Shown: positions 9,632 to 18,422 of the stretch, in pieces | Layout of the letters: each line of letters opens with the position of its first letter | Position numbering within the stretch: position 1 is the first letter of the stretch | From: Chromatiaceae bacterium | GTDB lineage: Bacteria; Pseudomonadota; Gammaproteobacteria; Chromatiales; Chromatiaceae | Assembly (NCBI GenBank): GCA_024235175.1 | Contig: JACKMX010000002.1 | Coordinates: forward strand, 434,001 to 498,000 | DNA length: 64,000 nucleotides | Reading direction: 5' to 3' | Notes under the pieces: generated by a model | Told to the model about the DNA's origin: nothing | Seen by the model: only the letters and a program-made list of their open reading frames with translations | Database searches by the model: none | Position numbers and translations under genes: made by a program

Positions 9632-9822
9632 TTACTTTTCCTAAAAAATAGTAGCTTGACCGCGCATTCTAAATCCTGAACCCGGATGCTGACAAGGAGC
9701 GCACCGCGGAGAAGGCTGTGCCTTTGCCGCTATGTATCGAGCCCGGTGCATCCAAAAACCCTGGCGGTAAACGCTTTTGCGACACCGCCGGAAATCGGCA
9801 GCACATAAACAGGCCCACCTAG

Positions 9823-9828
9823 TATAAT
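9823..9828 (+). promoter_or_regulatory. Possible -10 box for gcvR
   Basis: A perfect TATAAT lies 58 bp upstream of the gcvR ATG in the divergent dapA/gcvR region. The -35 region is weak (no clear TTGACA at 16-18 bp), so this is a tentative sigma-70 promoter. Confidence 0.4.
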
Positions 9829-9885
9829 CAGTGTGAACAGAGCTAAACTGCATACCCTACCTAGCACTCCGGAGCCTTGCCAAAA

Positions 9886-10425
9886 ATGCCTGCAAAAAAA
9901 TCCTATCTGGTGCTGTCAGCCTTGGGAGAGGACCGTTCGGGTATCGTGGATCAGCTTTCGAAAGCGATCCTTGATCTTGACTGCAATATCAATGACAGCC
10001 GAATGACTGTTCTTGGTGGCGAGTTCGCCATCATGTTGATGATCGAAGGCAATTGGAACTCCCTGGCAAAACTGGAATCGAACTGTGCGTTGCTGGAACA
10101 TCAGCTTGGACTGAAAATCATGGTCAAGCAGACCAAAGGGCGCAAACGCGAGTCAGATCTGCTGCCGTACGAGGTCGACGCTGTGGCACTGGACCACCCG
10201 GGTATAGTGCACCAGCTTGCCAACTTTTTCTCGCGGCGGAAAATCAACATCGAGGAGATGGCAACCAGCAGCTACACAGCTGTCCACACCGGTACACCCA
10301 TGTTCTCGGTCCACATCGTCGTCAGCATTCCGGCTGATGTTCACATCGCATCCCTGCGTGAAGAGTTCATGGAATTTTGCGATGCCACGAACCTGGACGC
10401 AGTGCTGGAACCAATCAAGCTGTAA
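9886..10425 (+). CDS. gcvR: GcvR-like regulator with two ACT domains
   Basis: A 179-residue protein made of two ACT domains: about 5-80 (YLVLSALGEDRSGIVDQLS) and 95-175 (VDAVALDHPGIVHQLANFF). This is the architecture of GcvR, which in E. coli binds GcvA and represses the glycine cleavage genes. I place the start at ATG 9886, with GGAG at 9871; a TTG at 9877 is too close to that element. bcp follows 13 bp later, an arrangement common in gammaproteobacteria. There is no DNA-binding domain, so it acts through a partner or ligand. Confidence 0.85.
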   Translation: MPAKKSYLVLSALGEDRSGIVDQLSKAILDLDCNINDSRMTVLGGEFAIMLMIEGNWNSLAKLESNCALLEHQLGLKIMVKQTKGRKRESDLLPYEVDAVALDHPGIVHQLANFFSRRKINIEEMATSSYTAVHTGTPMFSVHIVVSIPADVHIASLREEFMEFCDATNLDAVLEPIKL

Positions 10426-10438
10426 GCGGGGGTTATCC

Positions 10439-10912
10439 ATGAGTCAAATTGCGGTCGGTGAGTGCGTACCTGAGGTCGGACTCCATGTCACCGGCGACCA
10501 GTCGATGAAATTATCGGATTTTAGAGGCAAGATCCTGGTGCTCTACTTCTATCCAAAGGCGAGCACGCCCGGTTGTACGCAGGAGGGGCTCGATTTCAAG
10601 GCGGCAATCAACAAATTCAGACGCCAGTCCGCGGTGATCCTCGGCGCCTCCCGCGACAGCCTCAAGGCTCAGGAGAATTTTAAAGCCAAACAGGGGTTTC
10701 CGTTCGATCTTGTTGCGGATCCAGAGGAGAAACTGTGCACCGCCTTTGACGTCATCAAGCTTAAGAAGATGTATGGAAGAGAGGTGCGAGGTATTGAGCG
10801 CAGCACTTTTATCATTGACGCCGAAGGCGTGCTCAGGTTTGAGTGGAGAAAAGTAAAGGTCAAGGACCATGTTGATCAGGTGCTTGCGGCGGTAAAATCA
10901 TTGAACAAATGA
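10439..10912 (+). CDS. bcp: Thioredoxin-dependent peroxiredoxin, BCP type
   Basis: A 157-residue cytoplasmic peroxidase of the AhpC/TSA (BCP/PrxQ) family. The peroxidatic Cys46 is in STPGCTQEG, with FYPKAST just before it. The usual resolving Cys five residues later is absent (the segment reads CTQEGLDF), so this looks like a 1-Cys BCP or uses another thiol. Another Cys is in EKLCTAF. The stop overlaps the ATG of the phoH-like gene, suggesting co-translation in a gcvR-bcp-phoH unit. Confidence 0.9.
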   Translation: MSQIAVGECVPEVGLHVTGDQSMKLSDFRGKILVLYFYPKASTPGCTQEGLDFKAAINKFRRQSAVILGASRDSLKAQENFKAKQGFPFDLVADPEEKLCTAFDVIKLKKMYGREVRGIERSTFIIDAEGVLRFEWRKVKVKDHVDQVLAAVKSLNK

Positions 10913-12318
10913 ATATCGGTCATCCGGGACGGCGTCTCTTTATTCTCGACACCAACGTGCTAATGCACGACCCTACTGCGATCTTCCGTTTTCATGAGCA
11001 TGATATTTTTCTGCCCATGATGGTGCTTGAGGAGCTCGACCAGGGTAAGAAGGGCATGTCTGAAGTGGCCCGTAATGTACGCCAGACTTCACGATTCCTG
11101 GATGAACTGATTGCTGGCCTGAGCAAGCAGGAGATCGACGCTGGATTACCCCTGCCCTCCTCCGGAAAGGGTCAGAGTGAAAGCTCCACCGCGCGTGGTC
11201 ACCTCTTCTTCCAAACCGAGACGCTTCCCAGACTGCTGCCCGAATCCCTGCCGGGCAATACCCCGGATAACAATATTCTGGGTGCCGCCCTGGCACTGCA
11301 GGAGAAGTTTCCACAGACCAGGGTGACCCTGGTCTCCAAAGATATCAACCTGCGAATCAAAGCCGCACTGATCGGTATCAGAGCGGAAGACTATTTCAAC
11401 GATCAGGCGCTGGACGACGTCAGTCTGCTGTACAGTGGTGAGGAGGCAGTCGCAGCGGACTTCTGGGAGGCTCATTCCAGGGATATCGACTCCTGGCAGC
11501 AGAGTGGACGCACCTTTTACCGGCTGAAGGGAGCAAATCCGGATAACTGGTATCCCAACCAATGCCTGTTCATGGAGGGAGAGAAGGGTTTTGAAGCGAT
11601 GGTCAAAAGGCAGGATGGAGAAGACACCATTATTGAAATGACCATTGATTATCGTAGTCAAAAACAGTCGGTCTGGGGCATCTCTGCACGCAACCGGGAG
11701 CAGAATTTTGCGCTGAATATGCTGATGGATCCTGACTTGGACTTTGTCACCCTGCTGGGTACAGCCGGTACCGGCAAGACTCTGCTCGCACTTGCCGCCG
11801 GACTGGCGCAGACGCTCGACCGTAATCTATACCGCGACATCATCATGACCAGGGCGACAGTGCCGGTGGGTGAGGACATAGGTTTTCTGCCGGGTACCGA
11901 AGAGGAGAAAATGACTCCCTGGATGGGGGCGTTGATGGATAATCTGGAGGTGCTGACCAAAACAGAAGGTGGCGAATGGGGACGCGCCGCCACGGATGAT
12001 CTGTTACGCGCACGTATTCATGTCCGCTCACTCAGTTTCATGCGCGGCCGCACATTTCTGAACAAGTACATTATCCTGGACGAAGCGCAGAATCTGACGC
12101 CAAAACAGATAAAGACCCTGATCACGCGTGCCGGACCGGGAAGCAAAATTGTCTGCCTCGGCAACATTGGTCAGATAGATACACCCTATCTCACCGAAAC
12201 CACGTCGGGACTCACCTACGCGGTCGACCGCTTCAAAAACTGGCAACACAGCGGCCATATCACTCTGTTACGGGGAGAGCGTTCACGCTTGGCCGATTTT
12301 GCGTCGGAAACCTTATAG
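10909..12318 (+). CDS. PhoH-family ATPase with N-terminal PIN domain
   Basis: A 469-residue two-domain protein. Residues 8-140 form a PIN ribonuclease domain (FILDTNVLMHDP, EELDQGKKG, SKDINLRIKA with the acidic metal-binding positions). Residues 230-469 form a PhoH ATPase with Walker A GTAGTGKTLLA (about 284) and Walker B IILDEAQNLT. PIN-PhoH proteins are proposed RNA helicase/ribonuclease toxins or RNA-processing factors. The start overlaps the bcp stop by 4 bases. Length is normal for the PIN-PhoH (YlaK-like) form. Confidence 0.9.
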   Translation: MNIGHPGRRLFILDTNVLMHDPTAIFRFHEHDIFLPMMVLEELDQGKKGMSEVARNVRQTSRFLDELIAGLSKQEIDAGLPLPSSGKGQSESSTARGHLFFQTETLPRLLPESLPGNTPDNNILGAALALQEKFPQTRVTLVSKDINLRIKAALIGIRAEDYFNDQALDDVSLLYSGEEAVAADFWEAHSRDIDSWQQSGRTFYRLKGANPDNWYPNQCLFMEGEKGFEAMVKRQDGEDTIIEMTIDYRSQKQSVWGISARNREQNFALNMLMDPDLDFVTLLGTAGTGKTLLALAAGLAQTLDRNLYRDIIMTRATVPVGEDIGFLPGTEEEKMTPWMGALMDNLEVLTKTEGGEWGRAATDDLLRARIHVRSLSFMRGRTFLNKYIILDEAQNLTPKQIKTLITRAGPGSKIVCLGNIGQIDTPYLTETTSGLTYAVDRFKNWQHSGHITLLRGERSRLADFASETL

Positions 12319-12391
12319 CACCGGAACAGAGTGCAACAACCCCATCACTTCCCCTAAAATCGTGCTGCTTGTCAACTCAGTAGAGTTATCT

Positions 12392-13567
12392 TTATCTTGA
12401 AAGAATCGCGATACCCTCATCCAATCCGGTCAGGGTCAGAGGGAACATACGCCCCTCCAGCAGCTGACCGATATGTTGGGTGCTGCTGCTGTATTTCCAG
12501 TAGTCAGGTTCGCTTGGATTGAGCCAGATCACCTTCTCCCAGGTATTGATGATCCGTTGCAACCAGATCTGACCCGGCTCCTTATTCCAATGCTCCACAC
12601 TGCCATTCTCCGCCAGCAGTTCGTAAGGCGACATGGCGGCATCACCAACAAAAATAACCCGGTAATCGCGGCCATAAGTATGCAGCAGTTCCAGCGTAGG
12701 TATGGATTCACTGAACCGCCGAGTATTGCTGCGCCAGACTTTTTCGTAGACACAGTTATGAAAATAGAAGTATTCAAGGTGCTTGAATTCATTGCGGGCT
12801 GCCGAGAAGAGCTGTTCGCACTCGCGTATATAGGGGTCCATGGATCCACCGACATCGAGAAACAGCAACACCTTGACTGCGTTATGGCGCTCGGGCACCA
12901 TTTTGATATCGAGAAAACCTGCGTTGCGGGCCGTGGAGCTTATGGTGTCGTCCAGATCCAGCTCCTCAGCTGCTCCGCTGCGGGCAAACCTGCGCAGCTT
13001 TCTGAGTGCCACCTTGATATTTCTTGTCCCCAGTTCGACACTGTCGTCCAGATCTCTGAACTGCCGCTTTTCCCACACCTTCAGCGCCCGTCTCTGACGG
13101 CTCTCGCCGCCGATTCTTATCCCCTCCGGGTTATAACCCCCATGCCCAAAAGGTGAGGTTCCGCCGGTCCCGATCCACTTATTCCCGCCCGCATGGCGCC
13201 CCTGCTGCTCTTCAAGGCGTCTTTTCAGCTTCTCCAGCAGCTTATCCAGCCCCCCTTGTGATTCGACCTTCGCCATCTCCTCCTTGCTGAACAGCCGTTT
13301 GAGCTCCTGACGCAGCCAGTCTTCCGGAATCAACGCCTGCATGAAACCTTCCATCTGTTGCAGTCCATGAAAATAGCCGCCAAATGCACGGTCGAATCGA
13401 TCGAAATACTTTTCGTCCTTTACCAGACAGAGACGGGCCAAAAGGTAAAATTCATCCAGACTGGCGAATGCCAGCTTCCGGTCGAGCGCCTCGATCAGTA
13501 CCAGCAGCTCCTTGATCGTGACCGGAACCTGAGCTTTACGCAGCGCCGAGAAGAAGTCGATCAGCAT
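12392..13567 (-). CDS. VWA-domain protein, CoxE-like partner of MoxR
   Basis: A 391-residue protein with a C-terminal von Willebrand A domain. The MIDAS motif DVGGS is at Asp238-Ser242 (LLFLDVGGSMDPY), with a later Asp in FVGDAAMSPYE. The N-terminal 200 residues are helical and charged, typical of CoxE-like VWA proteins. It directly follows the MoxR AAA+ gene (gap 12 bp). MoxR/VWA pairs act together as chaperones that insert metals or assemble complexes. The target complex is not evident from the neighbours. Confidence 0.85.
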   Translation of the reverse strand: MLIDFFSALRKAQVPVTIKELLVLIEALDRKLAFASLDEFYLLARLCLVKDEKYFDRFDRAFGGYFHGLQQMEGFMQALIPEDWLRQELKRLFSKEEMAKVESQGGLDKLLEKLKRRLEEQQGRHAGGNKWIGTGGTSPFGHGGYNPEGIRIGGESRQRRALKVWEKRQFRDLDDSVELGTRNIKVALRKLRRFARSGAAEELDLDDTISSTARNAGFLDIKMVPERHNAVKVLLFLDVGGSMDPYIRECEQLFSAARNEFKHLEYFYFHNCVYEKVWRSNTRRFSESIPTLELLHTYGRDYRVIFVGDAAMSPYELLAENGSVEHWNKEPGQIWLQRIINTWEKVIWLNPSEPDYWKYSSSTQHIGQLLEGRMFPLTLTGLDEGIAILSR

Positions 13568-13579
13568 CGCGGTTCCCGC

Positions 13580-14425
13580 TCAACGGGTTTCGCGGCGCAG
13601 CATGAAAGCAAGCCTTTCGAGCATGTGCACATCCTGCTCGTTCTTCAGCAGTGCACCATAAAGCGGGGGAATCGCCTTGCTGCTCTCCTTGCCCTGCAGA
13701 ATATCGACCGGAATATTGTCCGCCATCAGCAGCTTCAACCAATCGATCAGTTCGGATGTGGAGGGCTTTTTCTTCAGGCCGTTTACCTCGCGCACCCTGA
13801 AAAAGATCTCCAGCGCCTCATCCACCAGCCGCTTTTGAATGTCGGGATAGTGGACCCGTACTATCTCAGCCATTGTCTGTTTGTCCGGAAACTGGATGTA
13901 GTGAAAGAAACAGCGACGCAGAAAAGCGTCCGGCAGCTCCTTCTCATTGTTACTGGTGATGATGACAATGGGCCGGTGTCTGGCAACTATCCGCTCTCCC
14001 GTCTCATAAACGAAAAACTCCATCCGGTCGAGCTCCACCAGCAGGTCGTTGGGGAATTCAATATCCGCCTTGTCGATCTCGTCGATCAGCAGCACCACCG
14101 GTTCATCGGTCTCAAACGCCTGCCACATCATCCCTTTGCGTATGTAGTTGGAGATCTCGTGCACCCGCTCGTCGCCCAACTGCGAATCGCGCAGCCGCGA
14201 CACCGCATCGTACTCATATAGACCCTGATGCGCCTTGGTGGTGGATTTGATGTGCCAGCTCAAAATAGGCTTGCCCAGTGCCGCGGCCACCTCCTCCGCC
14301 AGCATGGTCTTGCCGGTTCCGGGCTCACCTTTTATCAACAGCGGACGCTGCAGTGTGATCGCGGCATTGACCGCCATTTGCAGATCTTCCGTCGCGACAT
14401 AGCGGTCTGTGCCTTCAAATTTCAT
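13580..14425 (-). CDS. MoxR-family AAA+ ATPase
   Basis: A 281-residue AAA+ chaperone. Walker A GEPGTGKT (33-40), Walker B LLIDEIDKAD (112-121), sensor 1 region IVIITSNNEKELPDAFLRR. I chose ATG 14425 (MKFEGTDRY), with GGAG 7 bases upstream, over a start 14 codons earlier. It forms a pair with the downstream VWA gene. MoxR proteins usually remodel a partner enzyme; the client here is unknown. Confidence 0.9.
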   Translation of the reverse strand: MKFEGTDRYVATEDLQMAVNAAITLQRPLLIKGEPGTGKTMLAEEVAAALGKPILSWHIKSTTKAHQGLYEYDAVSRLRDSQLGDERVHEISNYIRKGMMWQAFETDEPVVLLIDEIDKADIEFPNDLLVELDRMEFFVYETGERIVARHRPIVIITSNNEKELPDAFLRRCFFHYIQFPDKQTMAEIVRVHYPDIQKRLVDEALEIFFRVREVNGLKKKPSTSELIDWLKLLMADNIPVDILQGKESSKAIPPLYGALLKNEQDVHMLERLAFMLRRETR

Positions 14426-14536
14426 GAATGGACTCCGCGGTTGAAATTGCGTGAATGGAAGCGACAAACAAATTCCGGCAAAGGTCGATGGAACCGCCGC
14501 GCCTGTTTGAATTGGTACCTCAGTAAAACCAGGCTG

Positions 14537-15052
14537 TCAATGATACAGGGATTGACCCCGGAGTTGGGATATTGACTCCGCAGGAGCATATCCCCCGACT
14601 ATCTGTAATATCGCATTGCGGTTGGTCCAGGAGCTGGCCAGAAGCGCAGCCTGAAAAAACGGCAGCCAACGCATCTCCGAATGCTCCTCCGGATTGAGGT
14701 GGACACTTCTTCTGGCCGGAAGCCAAAGCCCGAACCAGTGTTCACGGTTGTAGTGGACCCCCGGTGCATAGCGGACTCTCCAGGGATGAATAATGGGGAA
14801 ATGCTCCGTATGCCGAAAGTCTACGAGACGCCCCCTGAATTCGAGTCCGGTCTCCTCCCGCAGCTCCCGCTCGGCACACTCACGGGGGCTTTCTCTCCAG
14901 TCGAGAGTTCCGGTCACCGACTGCCAGAAATAGTTCGGCCGTTTACGCTTCAACATCAGTACATCACCGGCCCGTGTATAGACTAACAAAAGAATGGATT
15001 CCGGTCGTTTGTAGACCCGGTTCAGAGTCCGCTCAGAGAGAACCTCGTCCAA
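14537..15052 (-). CDS. nudB: Dihydroneopterin triphosphate diphosphatase, Nudix
   Basis: A 171-residue Nudix hydrolase. The Nudix box begins GTLDWRESPRECAERE and continues LREETGLE (about 48-71) and has all required Gly, Glu and Arg positions. NudB removes pyrophosphate from dihydroneopterin triphosphate in folate synthesis. The family match rests on YKRPESILLLVYT, FWQSVTGTLDW and the aspS neighbour, the common gammaproteobacterial order. The start is a TTG at 15052, because AAGGAG lies 6 bases upstream and no better start exists. That ribosome binding site lies in the 3' arm of an inverted repeat. Confidence 0.88.
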   Translation of the reverse strand: MDEVLSERTLNRVYKRPESILLLVYTRAGDVLMLKRKRPNYFWQSVTGTLDWRESPRECAERELREETGLEFRGRLVDFRHTEHFPIIHPWRVRYAPGVHYNREHWFGLWLPARRSVHLNPEEHSEMRWLPFFQAALLASSWTNRNAILQIVGGYAPAESISQLRGQSLYH

Positions 15053-15124
15053 CTAGTACTCCTTCAAGGTGATAATTACGGGTTCAGCATCCCCATGTGG
15101 CTTTCCAGCAAGAAGGAGTACTAG
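15053..15124 (-). promoter_or_regulatory. Inverted repeat sequestering the nudB ribosome binding site
   Basis: Perfect 13-bp arms CTAGTACTCCTTC and GAAGGAGTACTAG, separated by 46 nt, fill the aspS-nudB gap. In the mRNA the 5' arm contains the aspS stop codon TAG and the 3' arm contains AAGGAG and ends one base before the nudB TTG. The stem would mask nudB initiation unless a ribosome finishing aspS opens it. Confidence 0.7.
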
Positions 15125-16914
15125 CCGGCGCTCTTCTCTTCTGTCTGGGGTTTACGTACCCGAATAGAGAGCTCGCGCAGTTGATCCAGGCTCACCTCTG
15201 AGGGTGCCGAGGTGAGCATGCAGGCAGCGGTCTGTGTCTTGGGGAAGGCCATCACTTCGCGAATCGAGCCGGCTCCTGCCAGCAGCATCACCAGACGGTC
15301 CAGACCGAATGCCAGTCCCCCATGCGGCGGGCAGCCATATTTGAGCGCGGAGAGCAGAAAACCGAACTTCTCCTGTGCCTCCTCCTCCCCGATGCCAAGC
15401 AGCCTGAACACCTGTTCCTGCAGCTCGGGACGGTGGATACGGATCGAGCCGCCGCCCAGCTCGGTGCCATTGAGTACCATGTCGTAGGCGCGAGACAGAC
15501 AGGCACCGGGATCACTCTCCAGCAGCACCTGGTGCTCTGCCTTGGGGGCGGTAAAGGGATGATGCAGCGCACTCCAGCGGTTGGCCTGCTGATCCCGTTC
15601 GAACATCGGGAAATCGACCACCCAAAGCGGCCGCCAGCCGCTCTCCATCAGCTGCCGGTCCTCTCCCAGTTTGATACGCAGCGCACCCAGCGCTTCGTTG
15701 ACAACAACGGCCTTGTCCGAACCGAAGAATATCAGGTCTCCATCTTCGGCCCCGGTGCGATCCAGAATGGCATCGATCACATCATCCGGCAGGAACTTGA
15801 GAATCGGCGACTGCAGCCCATCGCGCCCCATGGCAAGTTCATTCACCTTGATGTAGGCAAGGCCTTTGGCGCCATAGATACCGACAAGTTTTGTGTAGCC
15901 GTCGATCTCCTTGCGTGTCAACTCACACCCGCTGGGCAGACGCAGTGCGGCCACCCGGCCATCCGAATCGTTGGCGGGACCCGAGAAAACCTTGAACTCC
16001 ACTGACTTCATCAGGTCTCCCACATCCACCAGTTCCAGCGGGCAGCGCAGATCGGGCCGGTCTGATCCAAAGCGCCGGACTGCCTCTGCATGGGTCATGC
16101 GCGGGAATGGATTGGGCAGCTCCCTGCCCAATACGCTGCGCACCACCTGGCGGATCATCTCCTCCATCAGGGTCATCAACTCATCCTCATCCATGAAGGA
16201 GGTCTCAATATCCAGCTGGGTGAATTCGGGTTGGCGGTCGGCGCGCAGGTCCTCATCGCGAAAACAGCGGACCACCTGGTAATAGCGATCCATTCCCGCC
16301 ATCATCAACAGCTGCTTGAACAGTTGCGGTGACTGAGGCAAAGCGAAGAACTTGCCCGGATGCGTGCGCGACGGTACCAGATAATCGCGCGCTCCTTCCG
16401 GCGTCGCCTTGGTCAGCATCGGTGTTTCAATATCGAGAAAGCCATTGTCGTCGAGGAAGTTGCGCAGCGCACGGGTCACCCTGGCACGCATCCGGATGCG
16501 CTCCAGCATTTCCGGACGGCGCAGATCGATGTAGCGATAGCGCAAGCGCACCTCCTCTGAAGCCTTCTCATGCTCATCAAGCTGGAAAGGGGGCGTTTCC
16601 GAGCGGTTCAGCACCTCCAGCTGCTGTCCGAGGATCTCAATCTCGCCGGTGGGAAGTTCCGGGTTGACCGATCCTGACGGCCGAGCCCTGACCTTTCCCT
16701 TCAACCGCACTACAAACTCATTCCGCACCTGCTCAGAGATACGGAAAACCTCCGGGATCTCCGGATCACAAACCACCTGCACCAGCCCCTCACGGTCACG
16801 CAAATCTATGAATATCACCCCGCCATGATCACGACGACGGTGGACCCAGCCACATAACTCGACCACCTGATCGATATGGGATGCATTGACTTGTCCGCAA
16901 TAGTGAGTACGCAT
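15121..16914 (-). CDS. aspS: Aspartyl-tRNA synthetase
   Basis: A 597-residue class II synthetase of bacterial type: N-terminal OB-fold anticodon domain (WVHRRRDHGGVIFIDLRDREG), motif 2 (FRDEDLRADRQPEFTQLD), GAD insertion, and motif 3 (GLAFGLDRLVMLLAG). His30, just after the RRRD run, and Gly81 sit where non-discriminating enzymes (for example that of Pseudomonas aeruginosa) carry His and Gly, rather than the Leu/Lys of discriminating ones. The enzyme may therefore also charge tRNA-Asn for GatCAB (inference). It heads a probable operon with nudB. Confidence 0.96.
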   Translation of the reverse strand: MRTHYCGQVNASHIDQVVELCGWVHRRRDHGGVIFIDLRDREGLVQVVCDPEIPEVFRISEQVRNEFVVRLKGKVRARPSGSVNPELPTGEIEILGQQLEVLNRSETPPFQLDEHEKASEEVRLRYRYIDLRRPEMLERIRMRARVTRALRNFLDDNGFLDIETPMLTKATPEGARDYLVPSRTHPGKFFALPQSPQLFKQLLMMAGMDRYYQVVRCFRDEDLRADRQPEFTQLDIETSFMDEDELMTLMEEMIRQVVRSVLGRELPNPFPRMTHAEAVRRFGSDRPDLRCPLELVDVGDLMKSVEFKVFSGPANDSDGRVAALRLPSGCELTRKEIDGYTKLVGIYGAKGLAYIKVNELAMGRDGLQSPILKFLPDDVIDAILDRTGAEDGDLIFFGSDKAVVVNEALGALRIKLGEDRQLMESGWRPLWVVDFPMFERDQQANRWSALHHPFTAPKAEHQVLLESDPGACLSRAYDMVLNGTELGGGSIRIHRPELQEQVFRLLGIGEEEAQEKFGFLLSALKYGCPPHGGLAFGLDRLVMLLAGAGSIREVMAFPKTQTAACMLTSAPSEVSLDQLRELSIRVRKPQTEEKSAG

Positions 16915-16968
16915 GTGATCTGTTCCGTTGACTGGATCCCGGCTGGATTTGGCCGAAAAAAAGGAATG

Positions 16969-17604
16969 TTAAGTTTTGGTCACTTTGGCTGCAACAGCCT
17001 TTGAACGGGCATCGGGTACAACCGCCCCCATCGACATCAGCATCTTGAGTCCGTCGTCCACTTTCATATCCAGCTCGATGACATCACTTCTGGGTATCAT
17101 GACGAAGTAGCCGCCGGTTGGGTTCGGCGTGGTCGGCACATAGACATTGATCACATCCATACCCGTTTTCGCTTGAGCTTCACCGATATCGGCACCGGTC
17201 TGAAAGGCTATGGTCCAGAGTCCGCGCCGGGGAAACTCTATCAGCAGCACCTTGCGGAACGATTTGCCTTTTTCGCTGAACACGGTCTCGGCCAGCTGTT
17301 TGGCACCTGAGTAGATGGAACGCACCAGCGGAATCCTGGCCAGGATATGTTCCCACAGCGAGACCAATGAGCGTCCGAACAGGTTCGCCGCAAAAACCCC
17401 TGTTACGAAAATGATCAACAGGGAGAGCACAACTCCCAGCCCGGGCACGTGAAATCCGAGAAGGTTCTCGGGCCGGTACGCCTCAGGTATGAGCAGCAGG
17501 CTGTGGTCCATCCAGTTGACCAGCAGGCGCACCACCAGCAGGGTAATGCCCAGCGGCATCCACACCAAAAGCCCGGCTACAAGATAGCGTCGCAGGAAAG
17601 ACAT
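16969..17604 (-). CDS. DUF502 inner membrane protein
   Basis: A 211-residue protein with two N-terminal membrane helices (about 5-30 and 52-76), then a cytoplasmic or periplasmic domain with RIPLVRSIYSGAKQ, TGMDVINVYVPTTPNPTGGY and MIPRSDV, hallmarks of DUF502. Function is unknown; some members are linked to membrane organisation. It sits between the FmdB-like gene and aspS on the same strand, a linkage often seen in gammaproteobacteria and beta-proteobacteria. Confidence 0.88.
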   Translation of the reverse strand: MSFLRRYLVAGLLVWMPLGITLLVVRLLVNWMDHSLLLIPEAYRPENLLGFHVPGLGVVLSLLIIFVTGVFAANLFGRSLVSLWEHILARIPLVRSIYSGAKQLAETVFSEKGKSFRKVLLIEFPRRGLWTIAFQTGADIGEAQAKTGMDVINVYVPTTPNPTGGYFVMIPRSDVIELDMKVDDGLKMLMSMGAVVPDARSKAVAAKVTKT

Positions 17605-17678
17605 CAGATCAGTGCACCTTGTCCTGGAAAAAACAGGTTTCGTGGAAGGATATGCGCATGGTATCAGCAGGCTCCGGG

Positions 17679-17978
17679 CTAACTTCCGGCCGCCGACTTG
17701 TCCACTTTCGACTCCTTCTTCGGCTCTTTTGCCGTCTCTTTTGATGGTTCTTTTTTTGTATCCGCACTTGGAGACTCGTGGAGATTCTTCTGTTTTCCGT
17801 TTTTGAAATCGGTTTCATACCAGCCCCCGCCCTTAAGCCGGAAAGCTGCTGCGGATATCTTTTTCTTCAGCGATGATTCACCACATTCCGGGCAAACGGT
17901 CAAAGGCGCGTCGCTCAACTTCTGCATTGCCTCCAGCTCATGGCCACAGGCATTACAATGGTATTCATATAAGGGCAT
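17679..17978 (-). CDS. FmdB-family zinc-ribbon protein
   Basis: A 99-residue protein starting MPLYEYHC, the signature of FmdB-type putative regulators. Zinc ligands are Cys8, Cys11, Cys29 and Cys32 (CNAC and CPEC). The C-terminal third is a low-complexity Lys/Glu/Ser tail. I chose ATG 17978 over a start 8 codons upstream because the family always begins at MPLYEY. First gene of the FmdB-DUF502-aspS-nudB run. Confidence 0.88.
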   Translation of the reverse strand: MPLYEYHCNACGHELEAMQKLSDAPLTVCPECGESSLKKKISAAAFRLKGGGWYETDFKNGKQKNLHESPSADTKKEPSKETAKEPKKESKVDKSAAGS

Positions 17979-18118
17979 GGCAATATTCCTGGTCATCAGC
18001 ACCTGCCGACACCGGCTCGATAGGCGGCACCGGAGAACTATCGAAAACCGGAGAATATTACCACAGCAGGGAAAAAGCGGTTACACAGATCCCGGATAAC
18101 TGTTAACCAACCATGCGA

Positions 18119-18310
18119 ATAACTACTCGTGCGGTCCATGGAGAACCGATTTGGATAGATCGGTGGTTTCTAACGAGGGCCAAAGAAAAAAATCGATCGC
18201 AGCTCCTCTTGCTCCTCGGCCCTTGGCCCTTACAGCCTGTTGCCGCGGCATTGTGTTATCAATAATCTGAGGCACACCCTTCTTAGAACCCATATAGCAG
18301 GAATACTACC
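18119..18310 (+). repeat. Dispersed repeat family 1, copy 1
   Basis: A 190-bp non-coding element. It shares TACTCGTGCGGTCCATGGAG, ATAGATCGGTGGTTT, CGAGGGCCAA, CAGCTCCTCTT..CTCGGCCC and ACCCTTCTTAG with copies at 34754-34939 and 44335-44452, and its first 50 bp with 36460-36512. It ends where the presumed target duplication of the 505-aa element begins. Confidence 0.8.
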
Positions 18311-18330
18311 TAGTACCCGTCCAGAAAGGG
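18305..18330 (+). mobile_element. Left end of a putative transposable element with target duplication
   Basis: ACTACCTA (18305-18312) is followed by GTACCCGTCCAGAA. At 21461-21482 the mirror image occurs: TTCTGGACGGAC followed by ACTACCTA. An exact 8-bp direct repeat thus abuts a 10-bp inverted CCGTCCAGAA. Confidence 0.55.
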
Positions 18331-18422
18331 TATCCCCTCTCCCCTAACCTGGCATAGCCAGAACCAAAATTCGTTATATCCACTATCCTTATCGTCATCA
18401 ACAAGAACAAAGGATAGCTACC

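Noticed and set aside
13358..14221. Antisense frame across the MoxR/CoxE-like pair
   Set aside because: Both sense genes have complete catalytic motifs; the antisense product is low-complexity.
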